Positions 17,152-26,251 are shown, numbered from the stretch's first letter. The stretch: DNA of 46,846 bases from Verrucomicrobiia bacterium (GCA_035946615.1 DASYZB010000024.1:1-46846); one strand, 5' to 3'. Numbers and translations: made by a program. The notes: generated by a model not told the origin, from the letters alone.

Positions 17152-18611
17152 TGGCTACTCCGGATGGTGACCTGTTGAATACCGAGCGGCCCATCATCCA
17201 CGGCACGTTGGATGAGGTCCCTCGCTGTTCACAAGAATTAAGGCTCATTTGCGGTCAATGCGGCGAGCGCGGGGTGTATGATGTCGGGACGATCTTTGCC
17301 GATATCGAGGGGAAGGGAGCGTCGGCAAAGACATGGTACGGCTTTGGGAATTATTTTCGTTGTCATAAATGCGGCGCGGCTGGGCCGTGGGAGATAGATA
17401 ACTGGCTGAAGCTGGCAACGCTGCTGTTGCGGACGAACCTGAGCGGCAGGGTTGAGGGGATTCAGGCCGGCCGCTGTCATTTATTCGATGGGACGCTTGT
17501 ACAGTCGCCGGCGATGGGCCAGGAACACCTGCTAAAGCTCCTGAGGCAGTCGCCCTATGATGCTTTCCTTCACACGCGCCTGGGCAACCTGATGCGGGGG
17601 TGCGGGCAGAAGGCCCAAGCTGCGGAATGGTACGAGAAGGGGTTACGGCTTGATCCGGGAGATATTGAGGCGCGGTATCACCTCTGGCGCTTCGCGGTCG
17701 AAGCTCGAGACGCTGAGTCGAGCGCGCTGCATGCCCGGCAGTTGGTGCGGCATTTGCTGGAAGGGCGCAAGACCGAAAGGGAGGAACTCAACGAGGGGAT
17801 CGCGTTAGCCCTGGTTGATGGGCTCCGGGAGGCAAGCCAGGATTTTCGAGAGCGGTTCCTGACGGTTGACCAGGAAGGCTCTGGCCTTAAGGAAGACCTC
17901 TTCATTGGCGGGGTGTTGGCCCAGACCGGAGAGGAAGAGGAAATAATCCGAGAGGCTGCACAGCGGTTGCTGGGAAGCAAAGCCGCTTCTGAAACCCCGG
18001 CTGTTGCGAGAGCAGCCGCCCAGTCGGGACCGGATACGAGTCCGTCAAATCTCGCGTTGACTGCTTCACTGGCTGAGTTGGTTCGAGAGCATGGATTGAA
18101 TTCAGAACTCCTGACAGCGGTCTTCGAAGACGAAGGCCGGCGTGGCTTACGCATTTCCGATAAGCACGAGGTCCGGGTTTCGGATGGCGAAAAAATGGTT
18201 GTCTGGCGCGCGCCTGCAATCAGGGAGCTGTTTCGAGGCAACCGCCAGCCACCACCGGATATGGATCATTATCCGGAGGCCTACACAGCGCATTTCTGGT
18301 TCATCGAGGAGCGTGTGCTGGCTCTGTGCGACGTTCTGGGCGACCGGACAGACCAGGAGATGGAGGAGGTCTATGCATCCTTGCGGCGGCGGCCAGACGG
18401 GCGAAGCCTCGGGCTGGCTCACGATTTTTTGTGGCAGGTCTCGGCGCTGTTGCTGGGCTGTTATCCATTAAGCGAGGCCGAGTACGCAGCTTTGATCGGG
18501 GCTTTGCTCAACTCCACTCGGAAATGGGGGTTGCGCCCGGTGTCGCGTTTTTATCTTAAGTATCTGCGCGAGGCTATTGACGAGGACGGTTCCCAGGGCT
18601 TGCAACCTTGA
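17151..18611 (+). CDS. Zinc-ribbon and TPR protein of unknown function
   Basis: A 486-residue soluble protein. Residues 34-37 and 71-74 form a CxxC...CxxC zinc ribbon (CGQC, CHKC). A TPR-like stretch follows (about 120-180: FLHTRLGNLMRGCGQKAQAAEWYEKGLRLDPGD), then an acidic helical region. The C-terminal half (about 300-480) is a distinct domain with many aromatic residues (DMDHYPEAYTAHFWFIEER) that I cannot assign. No signal peptide or membrane segment. A similar zinc ribbon plus TPR layout occurs in SEC-C-like or metal-trafficking proteins, but no function should be inferred. It lies between molybdate uptake and mogA, so a link to molybdenum is possible but unsupported. Confidence 0.7.
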   Translation: MATPDGDLLNTERPIIHGTLDEVPRCSQELRLICGQCGERGVYDVGTIFADIEGKGASAKTWYGFGNYFRCHKCGAAGPWEIDNWLKLATLLLRTNLSGRVEGIQAGRCHLFDGTLVQSPAMGQEHLLKLLRQSPYDAFLHTRLGNLMRGCGQKAQAAEWYEKGLRLDPGDIEARYHLWRFAVEARDAESSALHARQLVRHLLEGRKTEREELNEGIALALVDGLREASQDFRERFLTVDQEGSGLKEDLFIGGVLAQTGEEEEIIREAAQRLLGSKAASETPAVARAAAQSGPDTSPSNLALTASLAELVREHGLNSELLTAVFEDEGRRGLRISDKHEVRVSDGEKMVVWRAPAIRELFRGNRQPPPDMDHYPEAYTAHFWFIEERVLALCDVLGDRTDQEMEEVYASLRRRPDGRSLGLAHDFLWQVSALLLGCYPLSEAEYAALIGALLNSTRKWGLRPVSRFYLKYLREAIDEDGSQGLQP

Positions 18612-18659
18612 TCGCCGCCTTTAGAAAAGAAACTTCCGCGCGCCAGAAAGGAATAAACC

Positions 18660-19142
18660 ATGCAGATTTTGGCCGGCATTATCACGATTTCGGACCGAGC
18701 ATCGAAGGGGCTTTATGACGACTTGGGTGGACCTGCATTAAAGGAAGCGGCCGAGGGGCTCGGATGGAAGGTGGTGGCGGACTCGCTCGTGGCGGATGAA
18801 AAGCGCGAAATTCAACGGGCTGTTCGCGAACAAATCGCCAAGGGTTGCCACCTCATCCTGACCACCGGCGGCACGGGCGTTGCGCTTCGGGACGTGACTC
18901 CCGAGGCGCTGCGCGAAATTGCAGCGCGCGAGCTGCCCGGGTTCGGCGAGGCCATGCGGATGGAATCCCTCAAGATCACGCCCAACGCCATTCTGTCGCG
19001 CAATTTGGCCGCTGTGGTGGAAAAGGCGTTGGTCATTTGCCTGCCTGGAAAACCGAGTGGGGCAGTCGAGTGCCTGGGGTTTGTTGCCAAGGCGATCCCG
19101 CATTGTGTTGAGGTGCTTCAGGAAGTGCCGACCAGTTGCTAA
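18660..19142 (+). CDS. mog: Molybdopterin adenylyltransferase (MogA/MoaB)
   Basis: A 160-residue enzyme that adenylylates molybdopterin before metal insertion. GIITISDRASKGLYDDLGGP, ILTTGGTGVALRDVTPEA and ICLPGKPSGAVECLGF are the substrate-binding motifs. A good ribosome binding site (AAAGGA) lies about eight bases before the ATG. With moaC and modABC nearby it completes a small molybdenum cluster; no molybdoenzyme gene is in the window. Confidence 0.92.
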   Translation: MQILAGIITISDRASKGLYDDLGGPALKEAAEGLGWKVVADSLVADEKREIQRAVREQIAKGCHLILTTGGTGVALRDVTPEALREIAARELPGFGEAMRMESLKITPNAILSRNLAAVVEKALVICLPGKPSGAVECLGFVAKAIPHCVEVLQEVPTSC

Positions 19143-19632
19143 GGAATAATTTGAGAAGACGCATGTGGAGATCATAAACGAGTTGGCTACTGTCGGATTT
19201 CTGATCGAGGATTTATTTGTTGTGGTTCGGCGCAACAAGCCTGGTGTCAGCCGAATGCTAAAACAACTCCACGCCAGGAAGAACCACTTTTACTTTCTGG
19301 TATTTCGAAAATTCGCTAAGATAAAGTATCCGCCTCTAAGAAAAACTAAAGCATCCCTGGTTCCAGCAATTCGATATGTGACCGTTCCCATGCACTGAAC
19401 GCCTGGCCCGAAGCCGGAGCGGAACGGAGCGAGCCGAGGGGTTATGGCGGCAGGCGAAGTGAAGCGTGGCTGAGGGAGGGCGTTGAGTGCAGAACCGTGT
19501 AAATGTTCCCATGCAAGGCGTTTTGTCTGCGCGGTTTTCGGGGGCGACAGGGGAAAAGCCGGGCAGTCTAAACGCCGAGCTAACGGCCGCGTTTCAAGGT
19601 TGCATTAGGTTAAGCGCAAGGGTTCATCTCAT
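19143..19632. other. AT-rich and repeat-containing gap
   Basis: No supported gene. 19160-19400 is clearly richer in A/T than the surroundings and has an open frame from a GTG at 19165 (77 codons) without ribosome binding site or recognisable similarity. 19391-19491 is the hairpin element listed separately. 19500-19630 shows nothing. Confidence 0.5.
19391..19491. repeat. 101-bp element with inverted termini (MITE-like)
   Basis: The ends TGCACTGAACGCC and GGCGTTGAGTGCA are inverted copies with one mismatch in 13. The same 11-base string GTTCCCATGCA lies across the left boundary (19384-19394) and again just outside the right end (19505-19515), suggestive of duplication or slippage. There is no coding capacity. 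It sits between mog and the decayed sco copy. Confidence 0.4.
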
Positions 19633-20017
19633 TCATTGCGAGGCGACAACTTTGGATGCTGCCAGCGCTTCACGCACCATTCGTTCTACCTCGTAAGGGG
19701 TCCAGTCATTGCTCTTCCACAACTGCACGAGGCGTCCGTCCGGACCGATAAGCGCCGTGCGAAAATCGTGCGCAATCAGGCCGTTTTCCTGCGCGTAATA
19801 TAAGCCTGTCAATCCAGCGACGCAACTGATCTGGTCGGCGTTGCCTGTGGCGAAGCTCCGGTCTTTCTCGTTTGCTTCATAGCGGGCGGCGTAAGCCTTC
19901 AGCACATCAGGACGATCAAAATCCGGGCGCCTGCGTGTCGGCTGACGGTTTGCAACCCGAAAGAAGCGCCAATCCTGCCGCCGCCAGCGAAATAGATGGA
20001 AAAAACATCATCTTCAT
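19633..20017 (-). pseudogene. SCO1/SenC lipoprotein gene with internal deletion
   Basis: The first 33 codons encode a lipoprotein signal (MKMMFFPSISLAAAGLALLSGCK, lipobox cysteine 22), then the frame ends at a TGA. One base out of frame, the sequence resumes as the C-terminal half of an SCO protein, from PDFDRPDVLKAYAARYEANEK to the histidine ligand in GLIAHDFRTALIGPDG. The middle of the protein, including the copper-binding CxxxC, is missing. The join therefore looks like an out-of-frame internal deletion. An intact SCO gene lies 300 bases upstream on the same strand. The promoter of this remnant still has a Crp/Fnr-type box and -10 hexamer. Confidence 0.8.
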
Positions 20018-20024
20018 AAGCGCG

Positions 20025-20066
20025 ATGTTAGGTCGAGAGCGGCTGGAGTTCTTTGAGCCAAGTCAA
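20025..20066 (-). promoter_or_regulatory. Crp/Fnr-type class II promoter before the sco remnant
   Basis: Box TTGA-GCCAAG-TCAA at 20053-20066 (palindromic half-sites, read on either strand). On the minus strand the hexamer TAACAT at 20030-20025 is exactly 29.5 bases from the box centre, the spacing of class II sites centred at -41.5. The implied start, 20018, is one base before the ATG at 20017. Confidence 0.65.
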
Positions 20067-20316
20067 GGAATTGGAAGATTTACCCGCTTCCGTGGCAAAA
20101 GACGTGGAACCGGCGCCATCCACCCTGGCGCGCCAACATGTCATGTGTATCGCATTACGATGCATTGACTCATCCTCGGATGCTTGGCTGAACACGCCTA
20201 CATCTATTTTGTCATTCAATGCTCAAAAATTGGTGAGGCGAAACCCCGAGGCTAAATCGCGATGAGCCTGCCGGCTGCCAGGGGTGTCGCCAGCCAGTTC
20301 ATCCCGATCAATGGTT
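20067..20316. other. Gap between the two sco genes
   Basis: Nothing convincing. A 63-codon minus-strand frame (20028-20219) runs over the promoter and has no family resemblance. Confidence 0.4.
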
Positions 20317-20949
20317 TTAATTTCGGTTCGTTTTGACCAACTCTCCAAGGAGACGGACGGTTTCCTGGGTGTCCTGGTTCAAACCGACCTGTTGGTGGAC
20401 AATCTCGCCTTTTGCGTTCAGAATTGTGATGATGTTCGAGTGGGCGAATTGCCCTGCGGCGCTCTCTTTAAATTTGACGCCGAGTAAAGCGGCCAGCTCC
20501 AGCACGTCGTCCGGAGGACCCAGCATCAGTGTCCAGCTTTTGAGTGGCAAATCCCGCGTCCGCCGGTATTCGGCCAGCGCCGCTGGAGTGTCGCGCTCGC
20601 AATCAAACGAAACGAGCGTGAAGCCGACGCTGCCCTGCAATTGGGCCGGCAAGGCCGCTTCGATGCGTTTCATGTCATTCACGATAATCGGACAGGCAAA
20701 CTGGCAATTCGCGAAAAACATCGCCATGACTTGGGGCCGTCCGGCGAGCGCGCTCAACTTGATATGTTTCCCCTGGTCAGTCGTCCATGTAGATTCCGTC
20801 TGGAAAACGGATTTGTCAGTAAATGCTGCCGACGCCTCTGCCTTGACGCAGCAAGAAGGCTGCGCGGCGACTGGGGACGATTGTGTCACACAACTCCCCA
20901 GCGTGAGGATTGCAAGGCTGACGAATACTGTTTTTGGGTTGGGTTTCAT
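20317..20949 (-). CDS. SCO1/SenC copper-chaperone lipoprotein
   Basis: A 210-residue thioredoxin-fold lipoprotein that delivers copper to, or reduces, periplasmic copper enzymes. Lipobox LGSC places the lipidated cysteine at 20. The copper ligands are complete: C82 and C86 in NCQFACP and H170 in FAHSN. The Cys pair C33/C34 in the linker is unusual. The ATG overlaps the nirV stop by four bases (ATGA), and nirV overlaps nirK, so the chaperone is made together with the copper nitrite reductase it probably serves. Confidence 0.9.
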   Translation of the reverse strand: MKPNPKTVFVSLAILTLGSCVTQSSPVAAQPSCCVKAEASAAFTDKSVFQTESTWTTDQGKHIKLSALAGRPQVMAMFFANCQFACPIIVNDMKRIEAALPAQLQGSVGFTLVSFDCERDTPAALAEYRRTRDLPLKSWTLMLGPPDDVLELAALLGVKFKESAAGQFAHSNIITILNAKGEIVHQQVGLNQDTQETVRLLGELVKTNRN

Positions 20950-21776
20950 AAATCTTTCGCGCAACGGAAGCCGAGATTGTGGACGCAATAGCCCGCTTTG
21001 AGGCTGCTACGGAATGCGTAGCGCATGAAGGCCGGATAATCTTGAACGTCCGCCGCTCCTTGAGCGCCACCACCACAAAACAGTTGGCGATCCAGTCCGG
21101 TGTCGCCCTGTGCGCCGCCGGCGAGCAGGGCCGAGTTGAAATCGGCCACCCATTCCCAAACCAGTTCGTGCAAATCGTGAATTCCCCAGAAATTCGTCTG
21201 GTCCAAACCCACAGGTGAAAGTTTCGCCGTCGCGGGAGTGCAGTACCATTTCAGCACTTGGCGTTTGAACTCCGGGTCCTGCTCGCCGTTGGCTTGCGTC
21301 GAACTGGCCGACGCGGCGTACTCCCATTCGGTGACGGTTGGCAACCGTTTGCCTTTCCATTGCGCGTAAGCTTTGGCGGCAAACCAGGAAACGTCTGTCA
21401 CCGGGACACTGGCGGGCGCGTTGGAACCGGGGTCGAGATCGCCGGCCCAATTCTTGAGATAGAATTCGTCGGCGAAAATCTTTTTCACCCGCGAGCGTTG
21501 CCAGCGATGATTGGCCCGGACGAATGCCAAAAAGTCGCCGTTTGTGACGGGCAGAATATCGAGGTAAAACGATTTAACCCGAACCCCTTTGGGATCTGAT
21601 TCCGAGCGAAAAAGCGGATGATACATTCCGGTTGGAACCAAAGCCATGCCGGTCGGCGGAGTTTGTCCAAGCATTGGAACAACTGCGCCGAGAAGCGCAA
21701 AGAGCGCCACAACCCAAATTCGATTCCAGGCCTTGAAAGCGGTTTTTTTCACTGACTTGTGTGCGTATCTATTCAT
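20946..21776 (-). CDS. nirV: NirV-like formylglycine-generating-enzyme-fold protein
   Basis: A 276-residue exported protein with an N-terminal hydrophobic segment (about 20-38) and the SUMF1/FGE-sulfatase fold: [68 protein letters not shown] and LGFRCAKDL. NirV proteins of this fold are regularly paired with nirK in denitrifiers; their role in copper nitrite reductase maturation is not established. The start overlaps the nirK stop by eight bases. The enzyme-type cysteine pair of true FGE is not evident. Confidence 0.85.
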   Translation of the reverse strand: MNRYAHKSVKKTAFKAWNRIWVVALFALLGAVVPMLGQTPPTGMALVPTGMYHPLFRSESDPKGVRVKSFYLDILPVTNGDFLAFVRANHRWQRSRVKKIFADEFYLKNWAGDLDPGSNAPASVPVTDVSWFAAKAYAQWKGKRLPTVTEWEYAASASSTQANGEQDPEFKRQVLKWYCTPATAKLSPVGLDQTNFWGIHDLHELVWEWVADFNSALLAGGAQGDTGLDRQLFCGGGAQGAADVQDYPAFMRYAFRSSLKAGYCVHNLGFRCAKDL

Positions 21777-23325
21777 AAGGGTTGGCCTGGGCCGGAGGAG
21801 CTTCGTGCCGGACCTTGGCGACTTCCTGGATGGTCACGGCGGCGTTGGAATTTCCCCAGCTATTGCCCACATAGGTCAACACATTCGCGATTTGTTCGTC
21901 CGTAAGGTAAGGCAGCGGTATCATCGTTCCGTTATAAGGTTTGCCATTGACGACAATTGGACCGCTGCGGCCCGAGATTACACCGCGAATGATATTCTCC
22001 TTGTCTTTGGTCGCAAGAAAGTCCGAGAGCGCCAGCGGAGGAATCTGCCCTGGAAGCCCCTGGCCGTTGGGCTGGTGGCAGACAAAACAGGTTTGCATAA
22101 AGACCCCTTTACCTTTTTGGATTTGAATCTGCTTGTTCAAATCGGCGATCTTTGGATTGCCTTTAATCTGCTGCGCAACTTCCGCTGTCAATGCGAGGAC
22201 TCTCTTTTCAGCCTCCGAACCAGCTTCGGCCGCCTTGCCGATATAAGTGGCATCCACCTCCTTGCCGGAATAGACGAGCAGATTTTGCGGTCCGTCCACT
22301 TTCAACATGCCGAGTGCTCCCTTGTTGAAGGCGCGGAAGATCGCGTGATCAACCAGAACATACGTGCCGGGCGCATGGGCCTTGAAATCCACCACGACAG
22401 CCGAACCGGGCGGCACTGGCGTGGTTTGGACGTTATGCAAAACGTTAGTCATCGTGCCGTCCTCGTAGAGGGTGTCGAATTGTCCACCGATGATGTGAAA
22501 CGAGGAAGTAAGATTCGGCCCGCCGTTGCCAAAGAATAGCCGGGTGGTTTCGCCGACTTTCGCCTTTAAAGCCCGATCGCCGACGAGCGAGTCCACCGCG
22601 CCGTTGAACACCACGTACGGCGGCTTCTCGTCCACCGCCTTAACCATGTCGAAGCCCTGCAAGCCTTCCTCGCCAAACTGGCCGGTGGCGTAAAACTCGC
22701 CCTGCATGACGTAATACTCATGGTCCACCGGCGGCAAACCTTCCTTCGGCTCAACGAGAATCAAACCATACATGCCATTGCCGATGTGCATGCCCACTGG
22801 CGCGGTCGCGCAGTGATAAACAAAAAGGCCGCAATGAAGGGCCTTGAACGAGAACACAGACGAATGCCCCGGCGCGGTGAACGATGAAGCCGCGCCCCCG
22901 CCCGGTCCACTGACCGCGTGCAGGTCAATGCTGTGTGGCATTTTATTATCTTGATGATTGTTCAAATGAAACTCCACCTGGTCGCCTTCGCGGATGCGAA
23001 TGAAACTTCCCGGCACATCGCCGCCAAAGGTCCAGAAGACATACTGGACACCGTCCGCCAGGCGCTTGGTTACCTCCCTGACCTCCAGATTGACGATTAC
23101 TTTGGTGGGGTGTTTGCGCCTGATGGGCGGCGGAACATTGGGCGCTTGCGCCAAGATCGCGGTTTCAACTCCGGTGACGCCAGGGTCAATCACTTTTGCG
23201 CCATTAGGCTGCGCAGCCGTTTCGTCCTGCCCGACTGACACTTGGCCTGCCATCAAACCTGCCACAAGCGCGGCGGCGGCAGACTTCCGCAGGATTGGAA
23301 CAAATCGAATAATCATCATCCTCAC
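21769..23325 (-). CDS. nirK: Copper nitrite reductase fused to cytochrome c
   Basis: A 518-residue periplasmic enzyme reducing nitrite to nitric oxide. After a signal peptide come two cupredoxin domains with all copper ligands: type 1 copper H131, C172, H180 and M185; type 2 copper H136, H171 and H327; active-site D134 and H277. A C-terminal cytochrome c domain follows (CFVCH at 413-417, likely Met ligand M468), so electrons can enter within the same chain, as in Ralstonia-type fusions. The listed start is GTG; ATG codons at 23319 and 23316 sit closer to GAGG and may be used. It is co-transcribed with nirV and sco downstream and with the hemerythrin-containing genes upstream. Confidence 0.95.
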   Translation of the reverse strand: MRMMIIRFVPILRKSAAAALVAGLMAGQVSVGQDETAAQPNGAKVIDPGVTGVETAILAQAPNVPPPIRRKHPTKVIVNLEVREVTKRLADGVQYVFWTFGGDVPGSFIRIREGDQVEFHLNNHQDNKMPHSIDLHAVSGPGGGAASSFTAPGHSSVFSFKALHCGLFVYHCATAPVGMHIGNGMYGLILVEPKEGLPPVDHEYYVMQGEFYATGQFGEEGLQGFDMVKAVDEKPPYVVFNGAVDSLVGDRALKAKVGETTRLFFGNGGPNLTSSFHIIGGQFDTLYEDGTMTNVLHNVQTTPVPPGSAVVVDFKAHAPGTYVLVDHAIFRAFNKGALGMLKVDGPQNLLVYSGKEVDATYIGKAAEAGSEAEKRVLALTAEVAQQIKGNPKIADLNKQIQIQKGKGVFMQTCFVCHQPNGQGLPGQIPPLALSDFLATKDKENIIRGVISGRSGPIVVNGKPYNGTMIPLPYLTDEQIANVLTYVGNSWGNSNAAVTIQEVAKVRHEAPPAQANPYE

Positions 23326-23383
23326 AAGTCAAAGTTTATGGCAGCATTGGCTGGATGTTCGGCGTTGGGCGGATTCAGACTTC

Positions 23384-23716
23384 TCAGTGGCCCCCCTCCA
23401 TTTCTTTGATGTAATAGCCACGTTGGTGGATGGCCTGCTCGGCCTCCGCCGAAGCCGATGCGTTCGGATGCCGGGAACCAGGAACCTCGAATATCTGGTT
23501 GATGGTCCGTTCTATTTCTGCCGAGGCTGATTCAATATGACAGAACTCGCATTCCCTGTTGGTCAGAGTTTGGCCCTCCTGGCCAACACTCTTCAGGTAT
23601 TCGCGGCCGAAGGCGAGCACTCGTTCGTGCGATTCGCCTTCGGGCACGATGACGTCAAAGTGCATCGTTTTACCATCCTTCTTCACCACGTAGGTGTCAT
23701 AAACAGCAACTTTCAT
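23384..23716 (-). CDS. DUF2024 family protein
   Basis: A 110-residue soluble protein starting MKVAVYDTYVVKKDGKTMHFDVIVPEG, the hallmark of DUF2024, a small family often found beside nitrogen-oxide or thermal-response genes and of unknown role. It contains CEFCH at about 71-75, which resembles a heme or metal site, but there is no signal peptide, so a zinc or iron site is more likely. AAGGTG precedes the ATG at a good distance; the methyltransferase stop is five bases upstream. Confidence 0.8.
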   Translation of the reverse strand: MKVAVYDTYVVKKDGKTMHFDVIVPEGESHERVLAFGREYLKSVGQEGQTLTNRECEFCHIESASAEIERTINQIFEVPGSRHPNASASAEAEQAIHQRGYYIKEMEGGH

Positions 23717-23721
23717 AATTT

Positions 23722-24528
23722 TCACCTTTCTAATTTGGTTCCAACCAGCATGATCGCCGCCATATTTGATCTGTGTTTCACAAAAATCCGGCGCATGGCT
23801 AGGACGCGCTGGCGGGCTTCTTTATCCCAGAGCAGATTTTTTACAAAGCGCAAAGCGCCCCAGAATCCTTCATCCTGAATCAGCCGATCCGGTTCCAACA
23901 ACCGCATCGGGCGCTGGACTTCAGATTGCACTTTGAACCCTTCGGCTTCCAAAACTGCGCGCCACTCCCTCGCAGTCAGCGGCCTGGCTCCAACATGGAT
24001 CGTCCGGGAAAGGGCGTGTTTGATTTCCCGTTTGATTTTGTCATCCAAATCGTCCGGGGCGAGACACAATTCGTGAAGACCGTAGCGGCCGCCCGGCTGC
24101 AACAGCCTCGCCGCCTCCCGCACGATCTGATGTTTCTGCTCGGTTCCTTGCATCGTCAACATCGCCTCCCCGTAAACGACCGTGGCCGACTGGTCTGGTA
24201 GCGGCGCCTTTGCGGCATTGCCGACGAGGCATTGCCGGTGATTGCCGGCCAGCAGATGGCGGACGCGGGCAGCGGCTGCCTCGTCGTCCTCGATAGCCGT
24301 ATACGAGGCAGGATGCAGTTTCAGGGTCATCCGCGCCGTCACGCCCAAACCGGGAGCAAACTCCACCACCGCATCGGATGGCTGGATCGCCAGGGATTCC
24401 AGCAACTGCCGCGTCAGGTTCAATCCTCCGGGCCGCAACACTCGTTTGCCCAGCCGGGCGAGCAGCCAATGTCCCGGCATTTTGCTGGCCGACAACTCGG
24501 ACCCCGGCAAGGTCATTCTATCTGTCAT
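23722..24528 (-). CDS. Class I SAM-dependent methyltransferase
   Basis: A 268-residue methyltransferase with motif I VVEFAPGLGVTARM (about 58-71), an acidic residue after the second strand (AIEDDEAAA), motif IV region VVYGEAMLTMQ and LLQPGGRYGLHELCL. Substrate is unknown; the genes around it suggest a role in nitrite reductase maturation or nitrogen-oxide stress. An in-frame GTG six bases upstream is a possible start. Lies between the hemerythrin-like and DUF2024 genes in the nirK operon. Confidence 0.85.
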   Translation of the reverse strand: MTDRMTLPGSELSASKMPGHWLLARLGKRVLRPGGLNLTRQLLESLAIQPSDAVVEFAPGLGVTARMTLKLHPASYTAIEDDEAAAARVRHLLAGNHRQCLVGNAAKAPLPDQSATVVYGEAMLTMQGTEQKHQIVREAARLLQPGGRYGLHELCLAPDDLDDKIKREIKHALSRTIHVGARPLTAREWRAVLEAEGFKVQSEVQRPMRLLEPDRLIQDEGFWGALRFVKNLLWDKEARQRVLAMRRIFVKHRSNMAAIMLVGTKLER

Positions 24529-24556
24529 TTGCACATGTCATCTTTCTTTATTCACA

Positions 24557-25177
24557 TCAGGTTTTAAGAGACTGATCGTGTTGCTCGAATCGGAGTTTCA
24601 GATACTCGCCAATCAAGATTGCGGCGGGATAAAACACCACCTCGTCCGTCCACGCCCGCAGCATAAGATGTTCGGTGAATGCCACTAGTCTGAGTTTTCC
24701 CTCCGCGCCTGCCGCATGCGCCACTTTGCGCGATGCCTCGATGATGGCTATATGCTCCCTCATGATTTCGAACATGCGGGACTTCAAATGCTCGGCCTTC
24801 AGGGGAACGCTCCTCATTTCGGCAGTGATCTTGCCTTGCGCCAGCGGAACCAACAGTCCCAAGATTTGGAGCAAGTCTTCCTCTTCCTTCAAAAGGTGCG
24901 GCTGCAGAACTTTTAGAAGTTTCCTGGCTGCCTTGGCAGTCTTGCCGCCGGAAAGAATGGCGCGCTCAAGAGCGGCACACAGATCGTTCTGGTCAATCCT
25001 CAATGGTTCCGGGATTTTGAACTCCTGCGGTTGATCGCTTTGATTCTCGCGAGTGGTGAGCGCTTTTTCCCGGCGCGCTCTGGCTTGGCCGCAAGAGCAT
25101 AAGGCGGAGCCGGCCGCCCGGCTCTGGCCTGAATGACGGATGCCGGATGAATTCGAGACTTGATTTTGAATTTTCAT
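24557..25177 (-). CDS. Hemerythrin-like (HHE) domain protein
   Basis: A 206-residue cytoplasmic protein whose residues 60-200 form a four-helix bundle of the HHE type: HLLKEEEDLL, MREHIAIIEASRKVAH and FTEHLMLRAWTDEVVFYPAA carry the His/Glu ligands expected for a di-iron site. Such proteins bind oxygen or nitric oxide or act in iron-sulfur repair (as YtfE/RIC). The first 50 residues, rich in Ser, Ala and Arg with SALCSCGQ, are unlike the family and may be a translated non-coding leader; a later start is possible. Its place in the nirK operon fits nitric-oxide handling. Confidence 0.8.
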   Translation of the reverse strand: MKIQNQVSNSSGIRHSGQSRAAGSALCSCGQARARREKALTTRENQSDQPQEFKIPEPLRIDQNDLCAALERAILSGGKTAKAARKLLKVLQPHLLKEEEDLLQILGLLVPLAQGKITAEMRSVPLKAEHLKSRMFEIMREHIAIIEASRKVAHAAGAEGKLRLVAFTEHLMLRAWTDEVVFYPAAILIGEYLKLRFEQHDQSLKT

Positions 25178-25210
25178 AAATCTTGATTTTCTATGCGTTA
25201 AAATTGCGGC

Positions 25211-25558
25211 TCAGGGACGAGTCATAGTCAGGATCATCTTGAAGCGCTGGAGTGCTTTGAGCGCGTGGGGCTGCTGGGCGGGCATCAGGATCAATTCACC
25301 GCCCTTGACATGATGCGGCTGGCCGGAAATTGTGATTTCCGCTTCGCCTTCGACTATCTGGACCAGGGCGTTGAACGGGGAAGTGTGCTCGCTCAAACCT
25401 TCCCCTTGATCGAAGGCAAACACCATGACCTTGCCGTTGGCGCCTTTTAAAATTTCCCGGCTGACAATCGCCCCGCTCTGGTAATCCGCCAACGCGGCGA
25501 CATTAACCGCGCGGGCAGGCTCCAACTTGTCTTCCGTTGAATTCTTATTCTGAGACAT
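25211..25558 (-). CDS. Cupin-domain protein, leftward operon copy
   Basis: A 115-residue single-domain cupin: SEHTSPFNALVQIVEGEAEITISG is cupin motif 1 and GGELILMPAQQPHALKAL motif 2, with one His in each able to bind a metal. The sequence is clearly paralogous to the cupin beginning the rightward operon (26869). These small cupins recur near DUF2249 and hemerythrin genes; function unknown. The longer open frame overlaps tetR and is not used; the ATG at 25558 overlaps the tetR stop by 14 bases. Confidence 0.85.
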   Translation of the reverse strand: MSQNKNSTEDKLEPARAVNVAALADYQSGAIVSREILKGANGKVMVFAFDQGEGLSEHTSPFNALVQIVEGEAEITISGQPHHVKGGELILMPAQQPHALKALQRFKMILTMTRP

Positions 25559-26243
25559 AATTGTGATCTTTCTTTGTGGCGCTGAATTTGGCTTCCCTGT
25601 TTCGTGTTCCAGAGCCAACTCTGGAACACGTCCGATTTTCGTCCTTCCGCAGCATCTGGCGATACAAATGCCACGCCCGCTCGGTGTGCCGAACGACATC
25701 AAAGGCTCCGTTGCTCATGAGCCAGAGGATGATGGCCGGTTGGACCAGGCCCAAAAACATTACCGCGGCCGTGTCCGGGGAAATGTTGGCCCGGATTTGG
25801 CCTTGCCGCCGACCTTCGGCGATGATGCCGGCGATTTTTTGCAGATACGCCTCAAGGACCTGATGAATCCGCCGTCTCCGGGCGGAGCTACCGGCGAAGA
25901 TTTGTTCGGAAAATATCACCCGGGGAATGCCTGCATGGTGGCGAACCACTTGGATGTGCCGCATCAAGAGAAGATGAAGGCGCTCCAGCGCATCGGGGGT
26001 CGCCCGGCAAACTGTTTCGACATTGGCCAGCAGAATCTTGGAGATCAGGTCGAGCACCGACTCCAGCACTTCGTCTTTGCCGGAGTAATGACGATAAATG
26101 GCCGAAGGCACGACGCCGACTTCCCGGGCCAAAGCCGCGATATTGAGATGATTCAGACCGCGCCGGGCGATCAGGACCAGCGCCGCGCGGGCAATCTGTT
26201 CCTGACGAATCTCGGTCTTGATATTCCTCGCACGCCGGTTCAT
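25545..26243 (-). CDS. TetR/AcrR-family regulator of the nirK operon
   Basis: A 232-residue repressor. The helix-turn-helix lies at about residues 28-50 (NHLNIAALAREVGVVPSAIYRHYSGKDEVLE); the remainder is an all-helical ligand domain. The effector is unknown. ATG 26243 is preferred to a GTG at 26273 because the latter lies within a near-perfect palindromic operator that probably belongs to the untranslated leader. It is the first gene of the leftward operon and so likely represses its own promoter together with nirK. Confidence 0.87.
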   Translation of the reverse strand: MNRRARNIKTEIRQEQIARAALVLIARRGLNHLNIAALAREVGVVPSAIYRHYSGKDEVLESVLDLISKILLANVETVCRATPDALERLHLLLMRHIQVVRHHAGIPRVIFSEQIFAGSSARRRRIHQVLEAYLQKIAGIIAEGRRQGQIRANISPDTAAVMFLGLVQPAIILWLMSNGAFDVVRHTERAWHLYRQMLRKDENRTCSRVGSGTRNREAKFSATKKDHNYVSE

Positions 26244-26251
26244 CCTATATG

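Noticed and set aside
19165-19398. 77-codon AT-rich frame starting with GTG
   Set aside because: No ribosome binding site, no recognised family; composition alone does not support a gene.
23326-23340. TTGAC half-site on the minus strand directly before nirK
   Set aside because: The second half-site is missing (AGGA instead of TCAA); nirK is better explained as part of the operon starting at 26267.
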